From positions 13,316,302 through 13,380,301 of the forward strand of contig OZ234497.1 of NCBI GenBank assembly GCA_965153455.1: DNA of 64,000 nt, written 5' to 3'. Of this stretch, positions 22,967-33,669 are shown piece after piece. Position 1 is the first letter of the stretch, and every line of letters starts with the position of its first letter. This DNA comes from Sphagnum compactum (taxonomy: Eukaryota > Bryophyta > Sphagnopsida > Sphagnales). The translations under genes and the position numbers were made by a program. The notes beneath the pieces are model-generated. The model had not been told where the DNA came from, ran no database searches, and worked only from the letters and a program-made list of their open reading frames with translations.

Positions 22967-23171
22967 ATGCCATAGAAATATTGTTGCATGTAATTGTTTG
23001 TTCCAATTAATTAACACTCATGGGAATTTTTGCACTCCAACACTAAGTATTTGCATATGTATCTCTATATCATGCCATAAATCTATTATTATATGCAATT
23101 GTTTGTTTCAATTAACATTCATATATGGGAATTTTTGCACTATTATACATTGAGTATTTGCATATGTATAT
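22967..23171. repeat. Tandem duplication, 105-bp period
   Basis: Copies start with ATGCCATA at 22967 and 23072. Both carry AATTGTTTGTT(C/T)CAATTA, GGGAATTTTTGCACT and AGTATTTGCATATGTAT. Confidence 0.85.
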
Positions 23172-24179
23172 ATAGGCAATTATTGTTCATTTAAGACGAG
23201 TTTTTTTTACAAGGCTAGATTAATCTACAATTAATTATTGTTTATGCAAGGTTCTTTTTATAAAAAAAGATTCAAAACGTTACAATGTTCCTTGCCTAAT
23301 GCAGTTTCAATGTTGGGTTGCACAACAATGATGTCCTACTATCATGAGTTCATGACCCATTGCAAATAGGTTGACATAACAACAATTAGATAAGAGGCAA
23401 ACAACATAAAATTCTAGATAGAAGAAATTTCGCGATGCAAAACGAGTAGTTGTGTTATGTCAAGAAGATATCATCTTTACCCAAGGGGTTGGAAAAGAGA
23501 TCAGATGGTCCAATCACACACAAAGGAGCCAATGAATATAAGGTTGTAATCCTTACTAAGGACTAGGCATTTTCATATTTGAAATGAGGTTTCCATGTTT
23601 TGGGTAGGGCTACCAAAAGTATGATAATGCTAATTGTAAAAGTTGAATTCACGTGTGTTTCCATGAATTTTCATAGAATGTGTAATTACCTATATTTATA
23701 AAGTGATTATTCTTAAGATAAATCAAATGTGTACATTTAAGCAAAAATACATAGTTCAAATTTTCCTATTAATATATGTTTGAAATCTTTAGTGATAGCT
23801 CATAAATTAAGTTGATCAAACATAACCTTCTTCAACATCATTCAAAATGCAGCAAAACATATTCACAAAAAAATTAAGTATTTTTACTTAAAGTGCATCA
23901 ACCTTCATGAAATTGCAACCTTGCCTTCTCTTACAACAAAAACAATATTTTGTCTTTTATGAAGTCTTCATATTATGTGATTTTAATGGTCAAAAGCATG
24001 TTCAAACCATAAAAAAGGACTAGTATGGGTCACCAAACTAAACGATAGATTCAAATTTTTTTCAATATGAGGCCTTCATATACATCAATGTATCACAAAT
24101 TTCATCAAAAATTATTTCATTTTACATAGGATAAATTCCAATGCATATAACTTTAATTATGATTTTTCAAAGTTAAGGG
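23172..24179. other. AT-rich intergenic DNA, no gene seen
   Basis: No recognised motif. The sequence leads into the transposase-like remnant that follows and may hold its 5' end. Confidence 0.35.
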
Positions 24180-25739
24180 GGTACATGATTTTATTGCATT
24201 CAACACACTGATTGGCTCCTTTGTGTGTGATTGGACCCCAAAGTAAGTTTGCTTCCACATTTACACAAGGCATCCATAAAGAATTGTTCAAATGCTTAGG
24301 ACCAAAAAACAGAAAATTGGTTATGGAGAAGGTTTTTGCAAACCCCACCCTTCAATCTTGCTTATTAGATTCTTTTATTCCTAAAATTCTTGCTATAACT
24401 ACACAAGAATTAATAGCAAGGATGTGTGTTTCTTTGCAAGAAATTAGCTCAAACTCAAATGTTAAACTTGCTACCAAGCACACAATCTTGACAATAGTGA
24501 ATGCAAGGGCAACTAATTGTAGCAATGTGGCTAGGGTGCTTAGTATACACCCTCGAAACATTGTTGCAACAATGGTACAATTATCTCTAACTTGTGATAG
24601 TGGGGAGGCATTTGGTGAGGAAAAAAAAAACTAACAACCTTTTGCCTACTACAAGAAGTGTAGTTCAATGGTGGACAAAAGAAACCAATGTTAGCTTGAA
24701 TAAAAGTGAGGTGACTAGAAAAGATTGGGGCTTGACATATATGATGAAAAAACAACTCATTTCCTAATGGAAGCTCATGTACATATTTATTTATAAATTT
24801 TTGATTCATCTTATTTTCATGCATCTGAACCTTGGACTCAAAGTTGGAAGTGTAAGTCAATGAATTCAATCTTTGCATGTTCAAAGATACTATAGAATTT
24901 GGGCTTTTAGGGTCTATAATGGATAAATCATAAATACATTCAATTCACATGTTCATATTTATACATAATGTTAGGAATAACAATTAGATCTCATACTAAA
25001 GTCTCTAGAGCTTTGTTGTTGCATGTGATATGTGTAGATTAAATTCATAAGAAATTTCAAAGTGCCCACCCTAAATTATTTGTTAGTTAAAGGGTATTTG
25101 AATTTTTGAAACCATTATTTGTGAAGCCTCTAAAAGATAGGAATGCCTGTTGTTGCATCTACCATGTAGAACTAAATGAGTTGAAGCTTGCATTCAACCT
25201 ATTGAGGACAAACAATTCAATTCACATGATGTTCAATTTTGTGACTATCATTTTGGAAATGTATGTGGCAATGAAGGATAGCAATGCCAAGTATCATGTG
25301 TGGTATATAAGGGTATCATTTAGTTGTGTGAAGCTATAATGTGCCCAAAAGGCAAATATGAAGAATGGCACAAACATGCATGCTTATTTGGTAGCTATCC
25401 AATGTGTGGAGTGCAGAAACTAGCCTAGTGTCCTAAGGAGGTGATGAGATCATACTTTGATGTCATCCAATGATCTGCTTTGCATTGGAAACCACTATGG
25501 TTAGAACAATCAAGCATTGAAGAAGTTGACTTCGGTTTACAAGACCACAACATCGTAGAAATTCATAAACTTTTTGATACCCAAATTACAACATTTTTCT
25601 AAACACAACTTTGTTGCACAATGGGAAGATATGCATTTCAAAAAATGCATTAAATCTTTCCCAACCAACACAATTGTGTTTGTGGTTGATTTTGTTGAAA
25701 ACTACAATTTTGAAATCAAAACACTATTACAATTCATGG
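24180..25739 (+). pseudogene. Decayed DDE-type transposase-like ORF, N-terminal part
   Basis: Protein-like blocks in shifting frames run in one direction. 24212-24634 (140 residues) includes LATKHTILTIVNARATNCSN and VARVLSIHPRNIVA. About 24655-24705 reads SVVQWWTKETNVSLNKSEVT. 25106-25339 reads LFVKPLKDRNACCCIYHVEL followed by NELKLAFNLLR. 25574-25739 reads PKLQHFSKHNFVAQWEDMHF and VVDFVENYNFEI. The order matches a transposon-encoded protein widespread in plants and animals whose RNase H-like core contains DFAENY; the Asp (25688-25690) survives here. I know the pattern but not a standard family name. Stops and frameshifts make it inactive. Similarity stops at QFM (about 25738) and resumes with HWHSYQ at 26933, so a 1.2-kb repeat has split it. 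Confidence 0.65.
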
Positions 25740-26929
25740 TCTTTTTAATTGGAAAATCTAATAAAAAAAGGACCCCATTTAGACAGGTGTAAAAAAGACC
25801 ATCATGTCAATTTGGACAAGTTAATTTAGACTCGTCCAACATGACTTGGTGGTCTTTTTAACCGGCAAAGTGTTGGACTATTTGATTAGTCATATGACTA
25901 GTGGATAGTGGACCATTTGACTAGTCAAATTGTACCTTTTTTAAGTTGATTATTACCAAAAAGAAAATTTGTAGGTAGGTAGTAGCTTAACTTAGCCTAC
26001 TTAACCTACCTTGATCTACTTTAACTTACCTAACCTTCCTATCTTAACCTTTTAAGCATATATATAAGTTGCAAGTATTAGAAATTGAACCTTTCACCTC
26101 CCCAATGATAATCCAAGTCCTTATCAATGAATTACACATTCCAAGTTGACAGAACTTATCAAGTTTTTTATTTCACATGTTTCTATTTCACATCATTAGT
26201 TATGTAAGTAAAAAAGTTAGGTAATTAATAGGTAGGTTGCATGATGGTTGATAGGTAGAGGGGGTAGATAAGTAGCTTATAGTCCATAGGAGGTAGGTAG
26301 GTAAGTAAGTAGGTTGTAATAAATAAGAGGTAACAAGTAGCTAGGTAGGTGCATTATAGGAAGTAGGAGGTAGGTGGGTAGATCTAGGTAGCTTGGTAAA
26401 TAGGTAGGTAGGTAAGTAGGTATATCAAAAGAGGTAAGTAGTTAGGTAGGTTTAGGACATAGGTAGGTGCGTTATAGGAAGTAAGAGGTAGGTGGGTAGA
26501 TCTAGGTAGCTTGGTAAATAGGTAGGTAGGTAAGTAGGTAGATCATAAGAGGTAAGTAGCTAAGGAGGTTTAGGATGTAGGTAGGTCGGTAAGTAAATTG
26601 GTAGGTAGGTAGGCCTAAGCTATCGCCTAGCTTAATTTGTAGTTATTTTTGCCTATTATGTAACATACAATGTCCCATTTGATTAGAACACCATTGTCCA
26701 TTATGATTAAAGATGTCATTTTGTTTTGTCCAACTTGACTAGATGTTCAATTTGACAAATAGTCAAATATGTCATTTTAGTCAAGTTCATTATTCAAAAA
26801 AATACACATATCATTTAAGCCTTGGGCCTTTAGTTAAAATACACATGTCCATTAATAAAAAAAGTCTTGTTAGTCAACTTGCACCTTTTGAAAAATCATG
26901 AATTGTAGGAGTGAAATGAAGTGTAAAGT
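25740..26929. mobile_element. TAGG-rich repeat inserted in the transposase-like ORF, copy 1
   Basis: Interrupts the ORF between QFM and HWHSYQ. It starts near GGTCTTTTTAATTGG, partly repeated as GGTCTTTTTAACCGG at 25849. It then carries CTTAACCTACC words (25990-26050), a TAGGTAGG-type array (26220-26640), repeats of TTTGATTAGAACACCATTGT type (26670-26760), and an end with CCTTGGGCCTTTAGTTAAAA and AATCATGAATTGTAGGAGTG. The same layout recurs at 27765-29085. No ORF, terminal inverted repeat or target duplication can be fixed, so the exact ends are approximate. Confidence 0.6.
26343..26576. repeat. 117-bp tandem duplication within the TAGG array
   Basis: Copies 26343-26459 and 26460-26576 share TAGGTAGGTGC, GGTGGGTAGATCTAGGTAGC, TTGGTAAATAGGTAGG and GAGGTAAGTAG. 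They differ at a handful of sites. Confidence 0.9.
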
Positions 26930-27760
26930 GTGCATTGGCATAGTTATCAAATTTTTATTCTAGTGCATATGAATATTTTTCACAATCCTACATTTGATCT
27001 ATATGATGATGACTCAAGAATTCTAATTAAGTATTGTTTTTACATTTCAAATGATCATAAACATGACTATGAGTTTGTGCAACATTGTTTTAAACTCCAT
27101 TGGCAATATATGGTGGAACAACGATATTCACTTCAATGGCATGGATTATTGATTACTAAGCATCATAGTTTAAGAGTATTAAGCCATGGTTCTTTGTTTC
27201 TTAGTATCCTAATTTGACTAGGGGTTGCAAAATGCTATGGAGTTTCTTTAGTAGTGGCCATGGGAAAGAATTCCACAATAGGGTAAGAGTTTTGATTAAA
27301 AAAAAATTCGCATAAAGAATAGCTCAATCCCCAAGCTAAAAAGTTGCAGAATGCTAATGAGGTCATTAATTCCTATGTGAATAACTGTTCTCTAAACTTG
27401 AATCATAATATTTTAATTCAATTAAACTTTTCCATAGAACATTCTAGCATTTGAAGGTTGGGGATGTGAATAAAGATTCACCTCTCTGCATCTATGATCC
27501 TATCAAGGGGATTATGAAAATCGATTAAAATGTGCAATTAACAAGAATAATCTCGTTTAACTACTTGTGAAGGATTTGGCACATGTTTTTATGAATTTTA
27601 TTTGGATAGTTGTTGGAATGAATGCCAAAGTATCCAATGGACAGTTAAATGGATGCCAAAGCAACTTCAATTAAGATATTCATTATGTGTGAGAAATAAT
27701 GTATGAAGGTTGGGATGGAGACTAGCAATGCATGCTATAGGGTGTGTCTTCAAATTCTTT
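26930..27760 (+). pseudogene. Decayed DDE-type transposase-like ORF, C-terminal part
   Basis: Continues the protein broken at 25739. It opens HWHSYQIFILVHMN and continues as DDDSRILIKYCFYISNDHKH and FVQHCFKLHWQYMVEQ (26930-27217). In the next frame comes RGCKMLWSFFSSGHGKEFHN (27218-27279), then HLKVGDVNKDSPLCIYDPIK followed by GIMKID (about 27440-27526), then ECQSIQWTVKWMPKQLQLRY (about 27621-27680). In the family the GHGKG block is followed by HDG; here it reads HNR, so a likely catalytic Asp is lost. Similarity ends about 27745, right where the second TAGG/CTAAAC repeat begins. Confidence 0.65.
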
Positions 27761-27764
27761 ATTG

Positions 27765-29085
27765 TTCCTACACTTTGGCTAAACCTACTAGCTAAATCTA
27801 GTGTCTAAGCATAATGACTAAACCTTGGCTAAACATAATGGCTAAACTTAGTTAATAAATTTAATGGCTAAACTTTGGCTAAACCTAATGACAAATCTAA
27901 TGGTGAAACTTCATAGCTAAACTTTGGCTAAATTTTAACTAAACTTAATGGCTAAATCTAGTAGTTAAACATAATGATTGAACCTTGCTAAACATAGTGG
28001 CTAAACCTAAATACTAAATTTCATGGTTAAATAAAGTGACTAAACCTTGGCAAAACATAATGGCCAAACTTAGGTTAAACATAATAGTTAAATATATGGT
28101 TAAGCATAATGATTAAACCTTGGTTAAACATAATGGTTAAAACTTGATTAAAAATAATGGTTAAACATAAATTAAACAAAATGGTTAAACTTATATTAAA
28201 CTTAATGGGTAAATTTAATGATTCAACATAGTGGTTAAACTTAGGCTATACTTAATGGCTATACCTAATGGCTATACCTAGTGACTAAATTTAAGCTATA
28301 AATAGTGGCCAAATTTAATGGTTCAACTTAAGCTAAACCTAGTGCCAAATATAGTGGCTAAGCGTATTGGTTAAAGCTAATGGTTACATTTAAGTTAAAT
28401 CTAGTTGTTAGAATTTGATTAAATTTTGGGTAAACTTAATGGTTAAATTTAATGGTTACACCTAGTGGCTAAACTTAGGTAGGTGAGTGGGTGGATATGT
28501 ATGACGTAAGTAATATGCACGTAGGTGGGTAAATAAGTAGGTAGGTGAGAAGGTATAAGTATATAGTTGGGTAGGTAGGTAAATAGTAGGTAGGTGGATG
28601 GGTGGGTAATAGGTAGGTAAGTAACTAACTAAATAAATAGGTGGGTAAGTAGGTCAAAGGTAAATACATAGGGTAGTAGATCATGTCACATTTGATTAAA
28701 GATCATTGGTCATTTGACTAAATGTTCCATTTGATTAAATACCATTGGTTATTTTGTTTATAGATCGTTGGCCATTTTGATTAAATGTTCCACTTGATTA
28801 AAAACCATGGTCATTTTGATTAAAGATTAATGACCATCTTAATTAAATGTTCAACTTGACTAAAGACCGTTGGTCATTTTGATTAAACATCATTGGTCAT
28901 CTTGATTAAATGGTCAATTTGATAAAAAGTCATTTTGACTAAAGTTGTACAACTTGACTATATGCATTTATCAAATTAACTATTATAGTCAAATTGATTA
29001 GTTAAACAATACATGTGTTATTCAAGCCCTTGGCCTTTAGTCAAAAACCTCTTAAATAACCATGATTTGTAATAGTGTGGATTGT
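27765..29085. mobile_element. TAGG-rich repeat, copy 2, with long CTAAACnTAATGG array
   Basis: From 27770 to 28480, a degenerate 11-13 bp unit (GGCTAAACTTAAT, GGTTAAACATAAT) recurs for about 700 bp. A TAGGTAGGTGGGT array follows (28475-28670). Next come repeats of CATTTTGATTAAAnnnCATT type (28690-28930). The end holds CCCTTGGCCTTTAGTCAAAA and AACCATGATTTGTAATAGTG (about 29025-29075). The last two parts match the right half of copy 1 at 25740-26929. The CTAAAC array is much longer here than anything in copy 1. Confidence 0.6.
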
Positions 29086-29194
29086 ATACCTAGTTTTGTC
29101 AAAAAATTTGAAAAGAAACTTGGGGTGATTATTCCTTGTACAAACTTGATTTATATTCTATTAATTTTAGTCTTGTTTTAGTATGGGTACAAAC

Positions 29195-29645
29195 ATTGTA
29201 ATAAAACATCAAATGGATTAGATATTAAATTTTGTGTATGTATTACATAGTGGGCATTGGGTGTACAAATATGGATTGTTTTGAATGAAACTCACTTGGA
29301 GTCCTTGTTTTAATTAACCATTATTGTGAATATAATTCAATTCATGTTTGCATGAGTCATGGTTTCCAATTTTCAGCCAATGTCCACTTGGCAATCGGCA
29401 TGTGCCCTCTTTGGATTTAGTTGTGATGATTGCAGATTAGATTAAGGTTATTATTATTAAGTTATGAATGGACTTGGTTTTAATATCCAGGTATGGACAT
29501 TGTGATTTAATAAAATGGACTATTTGTTAAATGTTGTATATATGTATTTTATGGACATTGGATGTACAAATATGGATTATTTTGGATACAACACAATTGG
29601 AATCCTTGTTTCAACTAATCAATGCTTTGAATTTAATTCAATCAA
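29195..29645. repeat. Direct repeat pair about 300 bp apart
   Basis: About 29195-29345 and 29497-29645 share TATGGACATTG or ATGGGTACAAACATTG, ATTGGnTGTACAAATATGGA, TTnnTTTTGGATACAAC or TTTTGAATGAAACTC, GGA(A/G)TCCTTGTTT and AATATAATTCAATTCA or ATTTAATTCAATCAA. The copies are diverged. They may be tandem parts of the 3' end of the transposon at 24.2-27.8 kb. Confidence 0.6.
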
Positions 29646-30980
29646 GTAACATAAGTAGGATCTTTTCAAGCTTCTCAAATTATTACTAGATTTGGTGTAA
29701 CCACTTCAAAAGCTAAACAAGATCCAACATACGGTGTTTTTAAGGTCTTGGATGTCAAAGATTTCAAGTTATTATAACATGACTTGATCTAAATTCTTCA
29801 AAGAACATCAAAGAGATGGAGTTGTTGCATGTAGATTTGGATAGGTATCTCTACTTGCTTTGAACTATGCTTGTTTCTTGTTGCAAATATTTATGTATAT
29901 AATGTTGTGTCAAATTATATTTTTGATTTGACAACTAAAAGTCTTGATGAAAGGAATTAGGCGATTTGTATAATTTTATGTCATTGTATGTCTTTTTGCT
30001 GTACTTGGCGTTTGACTAATTATCAAAACAAAATGTACACTTGTGTAAGTTATAAAAGAAATTTGTTGCAAAACAAAATTGCAAGGATTAACTAAACTTT
30101 GTAGAGCAATCATAGTTAATACATAATATTTATTAATTTCTTAATCATTTACTATTAAATTAATAGTAGCATAAAATAATTTTATATTTCTAAAAATATA
30201 TTTATTATTATTTAATAATCTACTAATTTATGTAATAATTTAAATAATTTAAACTACTATTGGTTCCTACTTAATTAATAAGAAGTAATAAGTAGTAATA
30301 AATAGTAGGTTGGTTGATCGGTAAGTGGGTATGTACGTAATTAGGTAATGCCTAGTTAATCAATTAGTAAAATATAGTCGTTCGATGATCAGGGCAATCA
30401 TCGTCCAATCAACTGCACAATAATTCTGTTCAAGTTTTGGACAATCAAATTTTTTAAATGAAAAAGATTTACTTAGTTAGCGAACATGGTACCATGGTAA
30501 TTAAGTTAAAAGGTAGAAAACAAAGGAAAACCTAACTCTTGGGTTAGTCACTATGGTTGTGGTTTTGCATAGTGAGCGAAAAGGAGGGGTGGGATGGCTA
30601 TTAATGACGAGGTGCATGGCAAATAACTTTTGGCTATAAAGTATAAATCCCTAGGAATAGGGCATTTACACCTTGTAATAAACAAGGCACACCTGTACAA
30701 GTTTAGGGTCTTTTTCCTCACCTTAAACGCTTGCCCAAGTCTCACCTAACTACTTACTTTTAGACTACTTGTCTATGCACCCTCGTCTCCTCCCTCCCCC
30801 ACCTACCTACTCACCACCCCATTACTTACCTACTCACTTACTTACCCATCCACACATCTACCTACCTACTTATGTACCTAGGCACAAAATTTTCACCGAA
30901 GCGATGAGGACACATGATGATGATACATGATGATGAGGATATTGCAATATACTAAGTGGGTTGCTCCATCACCCTTCCTA
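29646..30980. other. AT-rich intergenic DNA with CCTA-rich patch
   Basis: No gene seen. 30780-30880 is rich in CTACCTAC/CTTACTTACC, the reverse of the TAGG arrays. The minus-strand frame at 30551-30745 has no recognisable domain. Confidence 0.4.
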
Positions 30981-32330
30981 CCTACCTATCAAACCTTGCA
31001 ACCTCGCAATTGTTGAAAACAATGTCCAATGACTCAAATGAAGGTATTGCAACTAAACTGCATTTTTTCATTGTAGCCTTATAAAAGTCAAAAATTAAAT
31101 TATTTGTCAACACCCATATAAAGATATTGCAAAAGAACTTGATATCTCTATTCAGGCCACATTAATCCATTGATGTATCCATTTTTGCAATATCCTCCTT
31201 GCACTACCTCTCTACTATTAGAGTTCAAACATGTGCAATACCCTCATGATAGCTTGAAAAAAAAAATGAAAATTAACTAATCATCACATTGCTCTCATGA
31301 AGATAATGCACACTCAATGAATGATTTTTTTGAAATACAATACTCTCAGGGCAAAGGGAAAATATTGTATTGTACTTTCTTTCTTTATATGATACCTTCA
31401 TTGGAGTAATGCATAAGCACTTTCCTTTAATACAATACTTTCATATATTATGAAACTATTCATCTAATTCAAAAATGCAATACCCTAAGGTCCTATTGGA
31501 AATAGCTTATCCACTCAAATTCATTTGTGCATTTATTTCATAAATTTTAAACCTCCTTATCTAGCTTAGACCTAGCTAGCCTAGGCTATTTATGTGGCTT
31601 AAATGACCTAGGCCATCTAGGTGACCTACCTACCTCCCAAGGTATTTATCTACTTAGTCATGTGTCCAAATTTGATTAATCATAGCTTTAACACATGTCA
31701 TAAATTATATGGTCATCAAAATAGTTGCATCTGCAACTAGAAAAATCCAACTAATTGTAGATGTATAATTGTATAACCATATTATATAAATTGTATAGCC
31801 ATACGTACAATTCAAATATTATCACATGAAATTGCATGTTGGTTGCAATTCGTCCAAGGCAACTATAAGGAATTTTAGTTGCATGTCTCACATGTAATTG
31901 AATTTTAGTTGCATGCTACAATTACAAAACCCGATTTTCTTCTAATGTCAATAGGATAATGCAAATGCACTAGTTTATTTCGTTGGTAGGCAATACCCTT
32001 AATTGCAATTTGATTTATTGTCATTTCATCTAGTTCATCAATGCACTACCCTAATGATATCATTGAAAATACCTTATGCAACCCAATTCACTTTTGCATT
32101 ACCGCCATCAAGGTAATGCAAATGTACTAGATTAATCTGTTATTTTGCAATACTATCAAGGTTATTTTATTTTATTTTATTCCATCTCTCTCATTTAATA
32201 CCCATAGAAATTGCTTGGGCATTGTTGCATTACCTACATCTAGTGATGCTAACCCATCATTTTGCATGTGAGTATTGGGAATAAATGATTAGGTTTTGTT
32301 TATAATTCATTTCAATTTAATTAAAATGAA
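30981..32330. repeat. Degenerate long-period repeat with GCAATACCCT / AAGGTAATGCA words
   Basis: Words such as GTGCAATACCCTCATGATAG, ATGCAATACCCTAAGGTC, GCAATACCCTTAATTGC, GCACTACCCTAATGATA, CATTACCGCCATCAAGGTAA and GCAATACTATCAAGG recur about every 60-120 bp on both strands. No frame is coherent. At 31850-31925, TTTTAGTTGCATG is also repeated. Confidence 0.5.
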
Positions 32331-33456
32331 TGTTTTGCATACCACATTAAGAAAAGTTTAATCAATTGGTCGTCACAAATGCATGGAACATGGTATTTTG
32401 TTTTTGTGATCCCTTCCTTCAAATCCAAAGCACTCCCTTACTCTCAAGACCTCTTGCTATGGGAATTCGCATGTTTCAACATAGTTTCATGCCAATCTTT
32501 CAACCGATTAACTGATTTGCCCAAGCCATCCTCCACTCGACTAAAGACTTGTACTCTCTAATCTGCATTGCCTCTAGTCAACCAGTTCCTGCTCTCGCCC
32601 CATGCAATTGAACCATTTCTTTGAACTTCGTGTCAGGACTCCTGGATCATGATCTTGGCATTGTTTTTTTGAGGGGCGGGTTGGGGGGTTGCAAATAAGA
32701 GATGCTTATTGCAATGAATCCCGGCATTGTTTTCATCTCTTGCAATTCGATCCATCATTCAGAGCAGCTTGAGACCCGCTCGAGCTAATTTCAACTTTGA
32801 AGGCACCTTAATTTGGTAGCTAACTGTTGAAATCAACGTGAAAAGCGATGTATCTATTTGGTCCTATAATTCAATTGCTAGTGTTGTACTCGGCAAATGC
32901 AATAATGTCTAGTGAGTTTAATAATTTTGTAGAACTTTGGTCATGCAATATTAGTCTGGCAATACTGTTTTCCTTGCTTGTTTTGGGCATTCATGTACTT
33001 ATAAGGAGAGTATATGGCCAATTCATGATATAGAGACAGAGAAGGAGCTCAACGAAAATGGCACCGAAGCTGTTGGTAGGGTTTCTGTTGGTGTCCATCT
33101 CATGCATGAAACGCCACTGTGGTACATGCCATGTACCTACAATGCCATGTATTTGGTAGTACCTTTTCTGGTTCAGCATTTGGGTGCCGAATAATTATTT
33201 TATTTTTCAAAATCCACTTCAGCAGTAAAAAAATATTTTTTGGAATTTCCAAAAATAATCATAGGAAGCTTCTTTGGTATGTTCCCTCGACTCTTAATCT
33301 CTAACATAATGAGACCAACTTCAGTATTTTCCCTCCTTTTTGATTTCCTTCAATTTCGACATTTCCAAATTTTTAAAAATTATTGCCGGATATGAAAAGG
33401 TACTATGGTATCTAGATATGATGGAGTCACACTGATCACAATACTTGGTTGGCTAA
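32331..33456. other. Intergenic DNA, no gene seen
   Basis: Moderately complex sequence with short frames (32379-32561, 32848-33033, 32991-33179) and no recognised domain. Confidence 0.35.
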
Positions 33457-33669
33457 GGGTGCATTCACACTCAGTGTTAGGGACTCTAGTGTTGAGTCCC
33501 CTAATGCCATGCTAGTCATTTAGGACTTACATTTACTTACCATGAACATTTTATGTTAAGCTAACATTCACTTAACATTAAGCTATGGTCCAGTTAACAT
33601 TGGGTGCCACCTAAGATGCCACGTAGATTTTCATTTAACACTGACTTAATGTCAAGTGTGAATGCACCA
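33457..33669. mobile_element. Tourist-like (PIF/Harbinger) MITE, 213 bp
   Basis: The left end GGGTGCATTCACACT (33457-33471) and the reverse complement of the right end, TGGTGCATTCACACT (33655-33669), match at 14 of 15 positions. Directly outside both ends is TAA (33454-33456 and 33670-33672), the 3-bp target duplication typical of PIF/Harbinger elements. The interior holds no ORF. It has repeated TTAACATT/ACTTAA words and a small hairpin (GGGACTC...GAGTCCC, about 33480-33500). It is non-autonomous; no PIF transposase is seen in the window. Confidence 0.8.

Noticed and set aside
27770-28480. CTAAACCTAA-type array as an interstitial telomere
   Set aside because: Plant telomeric repeat is CCCTAAA with a 7-bp period. 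Here the period is 11-13 bp with GGCTAAAC and AATGG words, so the likeness is superficial.
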